This document shows, piece by piece, positions 10,612-21,250 of a stretch of 64,000 bases of DNA. Position 1 is the first letter of the stretch, and every line of letters begins with the position of its first letter. A model generated the notes under the pieces. It was given only the letters and a program-made list of their open reading frames with translations, made no database searches and was not told the origin of the DNA. Where the stretch lies: contig CAUYUJ010017782.1 in assembly GCA_963575745.1 (NCBI GenBank), forward strand, positions 639,678 through 703,677, read 5' to 3'. This DNA is from Prorocentrum cordatum. Lineage: Eukaryota > Sar > Dinophyceae > Prorocentrales > Prorocentraceae. Made by a program: the position numbers and the translations under genes.

Positions 10612-12519
10612 ACCTTGTAGAGCTCTTCGGCATCGATGAGCTAGAGGAATTTTGGCGCGGGGTGGAGCTAGTTGGTCGACCCGACCAAAAGAGACAATGT
10701 GGCAACTTTAGAGCAAAAAGTACCTCGTAGAGCTCTTCGCATCGATCAGCTGGAGGAATTCCGGCGCAGGGTGGAGCTTGTACCTGAACCATTCGTTTGA
10801 GCTGATAATTGCGCAGAGCGAACTTGGCATCACAGAAGTTGCCGCTCAAATTCTCAGCTCATTCCGTCGAGAAATTCTTGAGCGAAGCCATGAACCTGAC
10901 CTCAGATTCACATAAAAAATCGAAAAACTGCGAAGTTCTCTGCTTCTTTCCGTCAAAGGAGCTGTACGAGGTTCCCAGCGGTGACCAGGTTGACGGTTCA
11001 CCGCCGGTAGCTCTTTGGCATCGATGAGCTAGAGGAATTCCGCGCGGGGTGGAGCTAGTTGGCCCACCCGGCCGAGGCGGACAATGTGGCAACTTTTGGC
11101 TGGTTTTGCGAATATTTGAAAGATATTTGACCATTTATTTGAGAAACCAGATTTTTCGCACCTGTAGTGGGTTTTGCCGCGTCTGCCAGTAAAATTTTCA
11201 GGTCCGTAGATGCAGTATTACTATCAAAAGACTTGGGGAACCGACGTTGAGTAAAAGCAGAAAAACGTGTTTTTTTTTCTCGCTCCAGAGCTTTTTCTCT
11301 GTGTTCCGGATCGCCGTGCAAGAAAAGAGCTCTACGAGGTTCCCGGCGGTAGCCAGGTTGACGGTTTACCGCCGGTTCCAGTTTGGCGACAGGGTGGAGC
11401 TAGTCGGCGAAATTTCGAAAAGGGACGCAATTATACCATCCGCGGCCTGGCTCAGCCGATTCTCCAGCTCTAACCATTCGTTTTGGCTGATAATTGCTCA
11501 GAGCGAAGCTTTGCATCACAGGAGTTGCCTTTCGAATTCTAAGCTCGTTCCGTCGACAAATTCTTCTGAGCGAAGGCAGGAACCCGACCTCAGATTGACT
11601 TCAAAAATGGTGGAGATTTGAAGAAAATCTACTGCGAAGTTCTCTGCTTCGATTCTGGGCACTCTTAGGCGTGGAAAGAGCTCTACGACGTTCCCGGCGG
11701 TGACCAGGTTGACGGTTCACCGCCGGCGCCAGCTATTGCTGGAAGCTTAAGATTAATTATGGCGCTCTGGAGAGCTAGTACCTCGTAGAGATCTTCGTTA
11801 TCGATGAGGTAGAGGAATTCCGGCGGGGGGTGGAGCTAGTTGGCCGACCCGACCAAAAGAGACAATGTAGTGACTTTGACTCGGTTTTGCCAAGATTTGA
11901 AAGATATTTGACAATTCATTTTTAGAAACCAGATTTCTCGCACCTGTAGCGGGTTATGCCGCGCTTGCCAGTAAAATTTTCAGGTCCGTAGGCGCGGTAT
12001 TACTATCGACAGACTTGGGGGAACCGACGTTATAAAAACAGAAAAACGTGATTTTTCGAGTTTTTCGTTTCTCGCTTGTGAAGCCTTCTTCATGTGTTCC
12101 GACGATCGCTGTGCAAGGAAAAAGCTCTACAAAGTTCCCGGCGGTAACCAGGCTGACGGTTTACCGCCGGTTCCCAGTTGGACCACCCGGCCAGAAAGGA
12201 CAAAGTGGTAACTTTTGGTCGGCTTTGCTAAGATTTGAAATACATTTGACCATTTATTTTGAGAAAGCAGATTTTTCGCACCTGTAGTGGGTTATGCCGC
12301 GTCTGCCAGTAAAATTTTCAGGTCCGTAGGTGCAGTATTACTATCAAAACACTTGGAGGAACCGACTTTGCATGAAAACCGAAAAATCTCAATTTTTAGA
12401 GTTTTTGGGCTCTCGCTTGAGAAGCTTCCTTTATGTGTTCGGAGGAGTTCTGTAGAAGAAAAGAGCTCTACGAGGTGCCCGGCGGTAACCTGGTTGACGG
12501 TTTACCGCCGGTTCCCAGT
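10612..12519 (+). mobile_element. Serial family A copies, including an A variant body
   Basis: Several plus-strand A copies follow one another, with 3' termini near 11,008, 11,382, 11,733, 12,178 and 12,519. Two copies carry a variant body (AACCATTCGTTTGAGCTGATAATTG-like, about 10,790 and 11,470; also at ~16,144), defining a subfamily that shares ends but not the core. Most hairpins are intact, with either GTGA/TCAC or GTAA/TTAC arms. The terminus near 11,008 runs directly into an A left-end sequence (TAGCTCTTTGGCATCGATGAG), probably a recombination joint. Confidence 0.6.
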
Positions 12520-12887
12520 GCCTCGCAGAGCTCTTCGGCATCGATGAGCCAGAGGAATTCCGGCGCGGGGTGGAGCTAGTTGGTCGACCCGGCCAGAAAG
12601 GACAAACTGGTAACTTTTGGGTGCTTTTGCGAATATTTGAAAGATATTTGACCATTTATTTTGAGAAAGCCGATTTTTCGCACCTATAGTGGGTTAAGGC
12701 GCGTCTGTCAGTAAAACTTTCTGGTTCGTAGGTGCAGTATTACTATCAAAACACTTGGAGCAACCGACGTTGGATAAAAACAGAAAAACGTGATTTTTCG
12801 AGTCTTTTGTTTCTCGCTCCAGAAGCTTTCTTCGTCTGTTCCGACGATTCCCGTGCAAGAAAAGAGCTCTACGAGGTTCCCGGCGGT

Positions 12888-12898
12888 AAGCTGGTTGA
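12888..12898. repeat. Left copy of 11 bp target-site duplication
   Basis: AAGCTGGTTGA lies in the loop of the A-element hairpin and is identical to 15,144-15,154. It is the target of the 2,245 bp insertion. Confidence 0.8.
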
Positions 12899-15143
12899 GC
12901 CTCGTGCCATGCCTGGCGTTTGGTTCTCTTTACCGTAGACGGTGCTTCAGTGTCTGTTTTGCCTGAGTACCGTACATTCTTATTGATTGTCGAAGGCCTG
13001 TCCACGCCCATTGTCTTCGGAGTGCATATAATTGTTGAGATTGTCGGAGTATCGTTGGAACAGCATTTTCCTTGGTTATTTCAACTGTCCATCTAGTTAT
13101 TGCTTGTGATTTGCCATCTTGTAGAGCGAGTCCACGTTTTTATTTATGGAGTTTGTTTCATCTGAATTGTCAGGCGCGGATTTTCTTGCTTCAGATTGGA
13201 CAGATACGGCGTTGTTTACTTCCGAGTCTCTCGCTTGTTTGTCTGCTCGTTTGTCTACGGTCGAAGTGTGTGTTAGTGATCTATATTGCCGTGTTCGCCC
13301 TTCGTACGGAGGTGGGTCTCGCATGCATGAGCGAGACCAGCTGTATGGGCATGGTGTCAAAGTTTCTCAATCGAAGTTGCGCCGCCTGCGGGCGAAACGT
13401 GTCAGGTATCGTTTGTGGTCCACGGCTCGGGGGCCAGATCCGTCGTGCCTTGTTCGCGCGGGCATTTTCGCGCCCAGATATTATCGGAATTTCTGCTAGG
13501 ACGATTCTGAGGAAGAGGAGTGGGTTGAGGACACTTGTGGAACACAGACTGATATGGATGCTGTTGAATTGGCTGGCAACTCTTTGTGTTCGCAGTGTTC
13601 CGATTGTGGGGCTCAGACAGATCCCTGTGTTCACATTGAGTGTGGGACTCAGACTGATCTTTGTGTCCTCTTTGTTGGTGAGGAGGAGAAGGAGGAGTGT
13701 CATCGAGTGCGCGCTGATCAGGGTGATGCTTCTGCAGTTGGGAGTTCCTGTGCAGTCGGGAGTTCCACTGTTCGGAGTGCAGTAGGAAGTTCCACAGTTC
13801 GGAGTTCCGCTGATGCAGTTGTTGATGCAGTTGGGAGTTCAACAGCTGGGAGTTCTGCAGTTGGGAGTGCCGCGGTTTGGAGTTCAGCTGATGCTGTGGC
13901 ATCGAACCCTGGCTGCAAGGACGAGGAGGAGGATAATGTTCATAGTGAAGCAGTTGCTAAGATGGAGCAGGAAGAGGTGGCTGAGGAGGATTTTGTTCAT
14001 GCGTTTTCCCTGGCTTATAGCGAGGCTATCGAGAGTATAAAGTTGCAGACTTCAGAATTGCATGCGACCAACGGGAGTGCGGTGGAGAGTACCGCAGTTT
14101 TGAGTACAGTTGATGCAGTCGGGAGTTCCAGTGCAGTCGGGGGTTCAACACTTGGGAGTGCAGTAGGAAGTTCCACAGTTCGGAGTTCCGCTGATGCAGT
14201 TGAGGATGCAGTTGGGAGTTCAACAGCTGGGAGTTCTGCAGTTGGGAGTTCAGCTGATGCAGTAGGGAGTTCCATGAATGGGAGTTCTGCAGATCGACCG
14301 AGTGAGACACGCTCTCAGTTCCAAGCTGCCAGGGACTGGGCCCTTGCCGGTGTCGATATAAGGGCTCTTTGGCTTGAGCTACACCGACTCCCGACACAGG
14401 AGTTTCAGCGTAGGACTGAGGCTCTTAATGCATACAGGCTGCATTGGGAATTGAAAGTTCCGAGGAGGATGATTCGCAACAAGGGGGTCCTCAGAGTTCT
14501 ACTTCCAGGAGTGCATTGACGCGGAGCGGCAAGAAGCATCGGAAACGGCACAGATGATGCACATGTGATTGATCCTGCACGCTTGATTTGTCATTGCGTT
14601 GCCTTTCTTCATGCCTGTGTGTGTTGTCGTGCATGCGCGTGTGTTGAATAAGAGCTTCGCTTGATCCCTCAAAGTAGGTCATTCGTTGCTTCCTTGATTT
14701 GAGTGCTCATTGACCTTTGAACGTGACTTTCCGTGATTTGTCACGTGGTGCCTCAAAGTAGGCCTTTGATCTGGTCGACACTACGGTTGCCTCAAAGTGG
14801 ACTGGAGTGTACTCGTCATTCTAGTTGTTAGTTTTGTGTTTGTCTCAGTGGTGTTGAGACGGTAATCGCTGTATAAACCAGTGGTTACTGTATGGTCTCT
14901 CACTGCTTTTATTTTCAGTGGTGCTGAGACGGTAATCGCTATATGTGGTTACTGCATGGTCTCGCATTGCTTTCAATCTTACAATCTTTGAGTTGCATTC
15001 TCGTGTATTGTATACTTGTGCATTCCTGTACAGCTTCGCTGTTGGTGCACTTGTACTTAATCTTTGCAGCTTCGCTGCTTAGGTTCTTTGTGTTTAGGCC
15101 TGCTCCCATGGGAGCTCGAACCGGCCTTCGCAAAAGACGCAAA
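12899..15143 (+). mobile_element. Inserted retroelement-like unit (2,245 bp) with 11 bp target duplication
   Basis: The unit shares no sequence with the A/B elements on either side and sits exactly between two copies of AAGCTGGTTGA. It contains a decayed ORF (13,146-14,519), then a non-coding tail. In the tail TGCCTCAAAGTAG recurs about three times (14,662-14,790), and a ~70 bp unit with GAGACGGTAATCGCT is duplicated (about 14,858 and 14,928). GCAGCTTCGCTG is also repeated near 15,060. The 3' end is A-rich (CGCAAAAGACGCAAA). The target duplication and A-rich 3' end suggest target-primed retrotransposition, but no reverse transcriptase is present, so it may be non-autonomous or a processed copy. 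Confidence 0.7.
13146..14519 (+). pseudogene. Decayed ORF with CG-x-QTD motifs and Ser/Val/Gly repeats; unknown function
   Basis: One frame runs from ATG at 13,146 to TGA at 14,519 (about 457 codons) with a single internal TAG at 13,497-13,499. After the TAG the sequence is acidic (D-D-S-E-E-E-E-W), then shows three spaced copies of a C-G-T/A-Q-T-D motif with extra cysteines (C-S-Q-C-S-D-C). Two long stretches are built from A-V-G-S-S, T-V-R-S-S-A-D-A-V and related units; the same ~130 bp segment occurs twice (about 13,770-13,880 and 14,150-14,260). An acidic segment lies between them, and the C-terminus (W-L-E-L-H-R-L-P-T-Q-E-F) is non-repetitive and basic. I do not recognise the family with certainty. 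A LINE ORF1-like or host-derived protein carried by the insertion are the options. An ATG at 13,554 would give a shorter uninterrupted 321-codon ORF. Confidence 0.5.
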
Positions 15144-15154
15144 AAGCTGGTTGA
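15144..15154. repeat. Right copy of 11 bp target-site duplication
   Basis: AAGCTGGTTGA is identical to 12,888-12,898 and continues directly into CGGTTTACCGCCGG, the right arm of the interrupted A hairpin. Confidence 0.8.
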
Positions 15155-15176
15155 CGGTTTACCGCCGGTTCCAAGT

Positions 15177-15954
15177 TCACAGAAACTGATTCCTAGACAT
15201 CAGGCGCGTCCGCCTGTCGCATGCAGAGGTCTGAACTTGGTCTGCTACTCGAGCTAGGTCCGCAAAACTGTTCGTATCGCTTGAGTCATTTCGACAGAGA
15301 CGGTCGGATTTCTGCACTTTACTCGAGCTCTAGGGGAGCTGCAGAGCTGATACGCAGAGAAGCCGATGCAGACTGATTATGCGCGTTCGTCCGTTGCATC
15401 CAGAGGCCTGAACTGGGTCTGCTACTCGAGCTAGGTATGCGAAATTTTTCGTATCGTTCGAGTCATCTTCAGAGGTGCTTTCGGTTTTCGCACGTAACTC
15501 GGGCTGTACGAGAGCTACAGAGCTGGTTTGCACAAAAACCGATCCAGAAGCATCAGGAGCGTTCGTCTGTTGCATCGAGAGGTCTGAACTCGGTCTGCTA
15601 TCCGAGCAAGGTTCACAAACTCATTCGTATTCGACTGATCTTTTTTTCCAAATGATGGTGAATTTCTTCACTGAACGAGCGGCCAAGAAATCAGAAGGAA
15701 ATCGTGAGGCGTGAAGGATCTAGACGCTTGGTTTGAGTCTGTTGTGAACGCCGGCGCCAAAAACGGATTCGTACTCTGCTACTTCCTCCCAGCAAAGCAA
15801 TGGGATATCACTAGACGCCTGAGATCAATCTGCTATCAGCTCGGGCTTAAAAAGTATTCGTTCTCTGCTATTTTTCGAATATAATATATGGTCAGGAAGC
15901 TCTACGAGTCCCCCGGCGGTGAGAAAGGTTGACGGTGTACCGCCGGCGCCCAGT
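15177..15954 (+). mobile_element. Family B right-hand part
   Basis: The segment starts within the ~178 bp tandem array, has about three units, then a stretch not shared with other B copies (about 15,640-15,790). It ends AGGAAGCTCTACGAGTC, a hairpin with one arm mismatch (GTGA opposite GTAC) and CGCCCAGT at 15,954. Confidence 0.6.
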
Positions 15955-16379
15955 GCCTCGTAGAGCTCTTCGGCATCGATGAGCTAGAGGAATTCCGGCG
16001 CGGGGTGAAGCTAGTACCTCGTAGAGCTCTCATGGTAACAGAGCAAGAGGAATTCGGCGACAGGGTGGAGCTAGTTGGCGAAATTTCGAAAGGGGACGCG
16101 ATCATACCATCCGCGGCCTGGCTCAGCCGATTTTGCAGCTCTAACCATTCGTTTGGGCTGATAATTGCGCAGAGCGGAGCTTTACATCACAGAAGTTGCC
16201 TCTCGAATTCTTAGTTCATTCCGTCGACAAATTCTTCTGAGCGAAGCCAGGAACCTGATCTCAGATTGACATGCAAAATTGGAAGTGCTCTGCTTCGATT
16301 CTGGGCATTCTTACGCGTGCAAAGAGCTCTACGAGGTCCCCGGCGGTGACCAGGTTGACGGTTCAGCGCCGGCGCCAGT
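15955..16379 (+). mobile_element. Family A elements (variant body), head-to-tail
   Basis: A first A left end (GCCTCGTAGAGCTCTTCGGC) begins immediately after CCCAGT of the preceding B element. It is interrupted at GAAGCTAGT by a second A left end (ACCTCGTAGAGCTCTCATGG). The second copy has the variant body (GATAATTGCGCAGAGCGG) and ends AGAGCTCTACGAGGTC, a hairpin with one broken pair (TCAGCG in the right arm) and CGCCAGT at 16,379. Confidence 0.6.
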
Positions 16380-17601
16380 AACTCGTAGAGCTTCCCTTAG
16401 CAAGCTGTTGCCGGAAGCTTGAGAGTAATTCCGGGGCGCTGGAGAGCTAGTTGGCAAGAAAAATCTCGACGGACCTTTTGCTGACCTTTGGTCGGTTGAA
16501 AATCTTGTTCTCGAAATTCAACCATTCGTTCGAGCGCTAGTATTTTTTTTCCCGTGATATTCGATCTTATTCCCGCTCGCCATCTTGATCTCAGCTCGAT
16601 CGGGTACCTTTTACTGCCAAAAAGCACTGCGGCGGAATCGGCCGTTTCGAGTCATCTTGATACGCGCTGTCGGTATATTGAACTTCACTCGAGATATAGG
16701 ACAGCTACAGAGCTGGTAAGCACACCTCATCGATTCAGAATGATCAGGCGCGTTCGTCTGTTGAATCCAGAGGTTTGAACTCGGTCTGCTAGCCGAGTTA
16801 GGTCCGCAAACCTATTCGTAGTATTCGAGTCATCTTGACAGGCGCTCTCGGTTTTCTGTACTTAACTCGAGCTATAGGACATCTACAGAGCTGATGCTTA
16901 AAGAAATCGATTCATAATCATCAGTCGCGTTTGTCTGTTGAATCCAGAGCTCTGAACTCGGTCTGCTGCCCGATCCAGCATCGCGAAGCTGTTCGTATTG
17001 TTCGAGACATCTTGAGAGGTGCTGTCGGTTTTCTGCACTTAACTCGGGCTATAGGGGGGCTACAGTGCTGGTGGTGACAGCAATCGATTTGGAGACATCA
17101 GCCGCGTCCGCCTGTGGAATCCAGAGCTCGGAACTCGGTCTGCTGCCCGAACTCGGTCCGCGAAGCTGTTCGTATTGTTCGAGTCGTCCTGAAAGATGCT
17201 GTCGGCTTTCTCCACTTAACTCGGGCTGTAGGGGGCTGCAGGGCTGGTAATCACAGGAATCGATTCGGAGACATCAGACGCGTCCGCCTGTCGCATTCAG
17301 AGGTCTGAACTCGGTCTGATACTCGAGCTGGGTTTGCTTAACTATTCGCTTTGTTCGACTCATCTCGAGAGGTGCTGTCGATTAACGCACGTAACTCGGG
17401 CTGTAGGAGAGCTACAGAGCTCGTGCAGAAGACGCTCCAGAAGCATCGGGGGGCGTTCGGCTGTTGCATCGAGAGGTCTGAAATCGCTTGGGCTGAAAAA
17501 CTATTCGTTCTCTGCAATTTTTTCGACATTATTTATTGTCAGGAAGCTCTACGAGTCCCCCGGCGGTAAGAAAGGTTGACGGTTTACCGCCGGCGCCCAG
17601 T
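16380..17601 (+). mobile_element. Family B element, complete, joined head-to-tail
   Basis: AACTCGTAGAGCTTCCC begins directly after CGCCAGT. The copy has the full B body, about four tandem units and AGGAAGCTCTACGAGTC. The hairpin has GTAA/TTAC arms and CGCCCAGT ends at 17,601. The following TGAAGATATTTGACC is the core of an A element (17,602-17,881), compatible with insertion into GATT/TGAAAGATATTTGAC. Confidence 0.7.
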
Positions 17602-17881
17602 TGAAGATATTTGACCATTCGTTTTGAGAAAGCAGATTTTTACGCCGAGCATTGGAATATGAAATTTGTTCCCAGAGCAGCGCAGCTCTCTAGGGCCAGG
17701 TTTATTATCGGAAAATTAGGAGGAACCGACATAAAGTTGACAACCGAAAATGAGAATTCTACATGTTTCTAGAAATACTCCAATGAGATCTCTGGTTTAG
17801 ATCTAAGCACTCTTACGCGTGCAAAGAGCTCTACGAGGTCCCCGGCGGTGACCAGGTTGACGGTTCACCGCCGGCACCAGT
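17602..17881 (+). mobile_element. Family A right-hand part
   Basis: A third A body variant (CGCCGAGCATTGG, GGAAAATTAGGAGGAACCGAC) also seen at ~18,175 and ~19,755. It ends AGAGCTCTACGAGGTC, a hairpin with GTGA/TCAC arms and CACCAGT at 17,881. Confidence 0.65.
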
Positions 17882-17901
17882 TGTGATGTGGAGCGACTTC
17901 T
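17882..17901 (+). other. 20 nt orphan segment that joins in frame with the LINE at 21,474
   Basis: This short stretch belongs to neither the A element on its left nor the B element on its right. Joined to the LINE sequence beginning at 21,474, it reads V-M-W-S-D-F-C-L-N-W in the LINE frame. It is therefore a candidate for the left flank of the LINE before the outer B element inserted. Twenty bases is too short for certainty. Confidence 0.35.
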
Positions 17902-17951
17902 AACTCGCAGAGCTTCCCTTAGCAAGTTAGTGCTAGAAGCTTAAGAGTAAT

Positions 17952-19991
17952 ACCTCGTAGAGCTCTTCGGCATCGATGAGCTAGAGGAATTCCGGCGCGG
18001 GGTGGAGCTAGTAGCTCGTAGAGCTCTTCGGCATCGATGAGCTAGAGGGATCCCGGCGCGGGGTGGAGCTAGTTGGTCGACCCGACCAAAAGAGACAATG
18101 TGGCAACTTTGGGTCGGTTTTGCAAGAATTTGAAAGATATCTGACCGTTCATTTTGAGAAAGCAGATTTTTACGCCGAGCATTGGGATATGAAATTTGTT
18201 CCCAGAGCAGCTCCGCTCTCTAGGGCGAGTTTTACTATTGGAAAATTAGGAGGAACCGACATGAAGTTGACAACCGAAAATGAAAATTCTACATTTTTCT
18301 AGAAATGCTCCAATGAGCTCTCTGGTTTAAATCTAAGCACACTTGCGCGTGCAAAGAGCTCTACGAGGATCCCGGCGGTGACCAGGTTCACGGTTCACCG
18401 CCGGCGCCAGTTCCGGCGCGGAGTGGAGCTAGTTGGTCGACCCGACCAGAACGGACAATGTGGCAACTTTTGGATGCTTTTGCTAAGATTTGAAAGATAT
18501 TTGACAATTCATTTTGAGAAAGCAGATTTTTCGCACCTGTGAACGACTATGAGGGCCTCTTCGTCTCAATATGAGCTCTGTAGGCGCCCTTTTACTATCA
18601 AAACACTTGGTGGAACCATCTTCATGTCGACACGATAAAAATCAACGGAGCTCTTCGTTATCGATGAGCTAGACGAATTCCGGCGCGGGGTGGAGCTAGT
18701 TGGTCGACCCGGCCAGAAAAGAAGATGTGGTGACTTTGGGTCGGTTTTCCTAAGATTTGAAAGATATTTGACACTTCATTTTTAGAAAGCAGATTTTTCG
18801 CACCTGTGAACGACTATGAGGGCCTCTGCGTCTTAATATGAGCTCTGTAGGCGCACTTTTACTATCGAAACACTTGGGGGAACCAACTTTGTGTCGACAT
18901 GAAAAAAATGAATGTTCAAATTTTCGAGGAATACCTCCAGATGCTTTCACTTTCGATTCGGAGCACTCTCACGCGTGAAAGGAGCTCTACGAGGTTCCCG
19001 GCGGTGACCAGGTTGACGGTTCACCGCCGGCGCCAGTTGGCCGACCCGACGAAAAGAGACAATGTGGCACATTTGGGTCGGTTTTCCCAAGATTTGAAAG
19101 ATATTTGACAATTCATTTTGAGGAACCAGATTTTTCGCACATGTGAACTACTATGAGGGCCTCTGCGTCTTAATATGACCTCTGTAGGCGCACTTTTACT
19201 ATCAAAACACTTGGCGGAACCATCTTCATGTTGACATGAAAAAAATCAATTTTCCCTTTTTCGAGAAATGCTTCCAGAAGCTCTCTCTTTCGTGCGGAAG
19301 GAGCTCATCGAGGTTTCCGGCGGTGACCAGGTTGATGGTTTACCGCCGGCGCCACCTGGTCACCGCCGGAAACCTCGTAGAGCTCTTTTGACGTGTGAGA
19401 GAGCTCAGAGTCGGAAGAGAGAGCTTCTGGAGGCATTTCTCGAAAAATTGAATATTCATTTTTTTTTCATGTCGACATGAAGTTGGTTCCCTCAAGTGTT
19501 TTGATAGCATTTCTCCCAAAAAATCGAAACTCATGTTTTTTGATTTCAAGAGACAATGTGGTGACTTTGGGTCGGTTGTGCAAAGATTTGAAAGATATAC
19601 CTCGTAGAGCTCATCGATGAGCTAGAGGAATTCCGGCGCGGAGTGGAGCTAGTTGGACCACCCGACCAGAAGAGAGAATGCGGCAACTTTGGGTCGGTTG
19701 TGCTGGTATTTGAAAAATATTCGACCATTCATTTCGAGAGACCAGATTAGTTACGCTGAGCATTGGCATATAAAATTCGTCCCCAGAGCAGCTCAGCTCT
19801 CTAGAGCCAGTTTTACTATCGAAAAATTAGGAGGAACCGACATGAAGTTGACAACCAAAAAAAAAATACTACGTTTGTCTAGAAATGCTCCAATAAGCTG
19901 TCTGCTTCCAATCTGAGCACTCTGACGCGTGCAAAGAGCTCTACGAGGTTTCCGGCGGTGACCAGGTTGACGGTTCACCGCCGGCGCCAGT
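17952..19991 (+). mobile_element. Nested block of family A elements
   Basis: About five A copies with 3' termini near 18,412, 19,036, 19,353 and 19,991. One copy is inverted (about 19,355-19,550). The block enters after GAGTAAT and leaves before TCCGGGG, so it occupies a single insertion point in the outer B element. It may be one insertion that collected further nested copies, or a concatemer. Confidence 0.65.
19301..19385. repeat. Fold-back: two A termini fused tail to tail
   Basis: The left arm (19,301-19,331) and right arm (19,355-19,385) are 31 nt inverted copies with two mismatches and a 23 nt loop. Both contain the inverted repeat plus the left hairpin arm (CCGGCGGTGACC). Outside them the A cores continue in opposite orientations, so the wider inverted duplication spans roughly 19,200-19,510. 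Confidence 0.7.
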
Positions 19992-20541
19992 TCCGGGGCG
20001 CTGGAGAGCTAGTTCGCAAGAAAAATCTCGACGGATCTTTTGCTGACTTTCGGTCAGTTGAAAATTCTGTTCTCGGAATTCTTCAATTCGTTTGAGCTCT
20101 AGTATTTTTTCCCGTCATATTCGATCTTATTCCCGCTCGTCATCTTGCTCTCAGCTCGATCGGGTACCTTTTCGCCGTTTCGAGTCATCTTGATACGCGC
20201 TGTCGGTATATTGGACTTAACTCGAGATACAGGACAGCCACAGAGCTGATAAGCACTGATCGATTCAGAATGATCATGCGCGTTCGTCTGTTGCATCCAG
20301 AAGTCTAAACTCGGTTTGCTAGCCGAGCTAGGTCCGCAAACCTATTCGTATTATTCGAGTCATCTTGACATGCGCTCTCGGTTTTCTGTGCTTAACTCGA
20401 TGTATATGACAGCTACAGAGCTGATACTTACTGAAACCGTTCCAGAATCGTCAGTCGTGTTCGTATGTTGAATCAGAGCTCTGAACTCCTGCAGCCCGAT
20501 CTAGAACCGCGAAACTATTCGTATTGTTCGAGTCATCTTGA

Positions 20542-21250
20542 GAGGTGCTGTTGGTTTTCTGTACTGAACTCGGGCTCCAGGAAGGCTACAGTGCTGGTAG
20601 TCACATGAATCGATTTGGAGATATCAGGCGCGTCCGCCTGTCGAATCGAGAGCTTGGAACTCGGTCTGCTGCCCGAACTAGGTCCGCGAAACTATTCGTA
20701 TTGTTCGAGTCATCTTTAGAGGTGCTGTCGGTTTTCTGTACTGAACTCGGGCTCCAGGGAGGCTACAGTGCTGGTAGTCACAGGAATTCATTTGGAGATA
20801 TCAGGCGCGTCCGCCCGTCGAATCCAGAGCTTGGAACTCGGCCTGCTGCCCAAACTAGGTCCGCGAAACTATTCGTATTGTTCGAGTCATCTTTAGAGGT
20901 GCTGTCGGTTTTCTGTACTGAACTGGGGCTCCAGGGAGGCTACAGTGCTGGTAGTCACAGGAATCGATTTGAATATATCAGGTGTGTTTGCCTGTCGAAT
21001 TCAGAGCTTGGAACTCGGTCTGCTGCCCGAACTAGGTCCGCGAAACTATTCGTATTGTTCGAGTCGTCCCGAGAGGTGCTGTCGGTTTTCTGCACTTAAC
21101 TCGGGCTGTAGGGGGGCTGCAGAGCTGGTAATCACAGGAATCAATTCGGAGACATCAGACGCGTCCGCCTGTCGCATTCAGAGGTCGGTCTGATACTCGA
21201 GCTAAGTTTGCCAAACTATTCGCATTGTTCGAGTCATCTTGAGAGGTGCT
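20542..21250 (+). repeat. 177 bp tandem array inside family B element
   Basis: GAGGTGCTG followed by a conserved unit recurs at 20,542, 20,719, 20,896 and 21,073, an exact 177 bp step. Adjacent units here are more alike than elsewhere in the window. Because 177 is three times 59, one frame stays open for over 180 codons (20,545-21,099). This is a by-product of the period and not evidence of a gene. Confidence 0.8.

Larger units (their letters stand above)
12520..15176 (+). mobile_element. Family A element whose hairpin loop carries a 2.2 kb insertion
   Basis: The element starts GCCTCGCAGAGCTCTTCGGC directly after the CCCAGT of the previous copy. It reaches the left hairpin arm CCCGGCGGTAA and then the loop AGCTGGTTGA. 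It is interrupted, and it resumes at 15,155 with CGGTTTACCGCCGGTTCCAAGT. Removing the insertion and one copy of the duplicated 11 bp leaves an ordinary ~400 bp A element. Confidence 0.8.
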
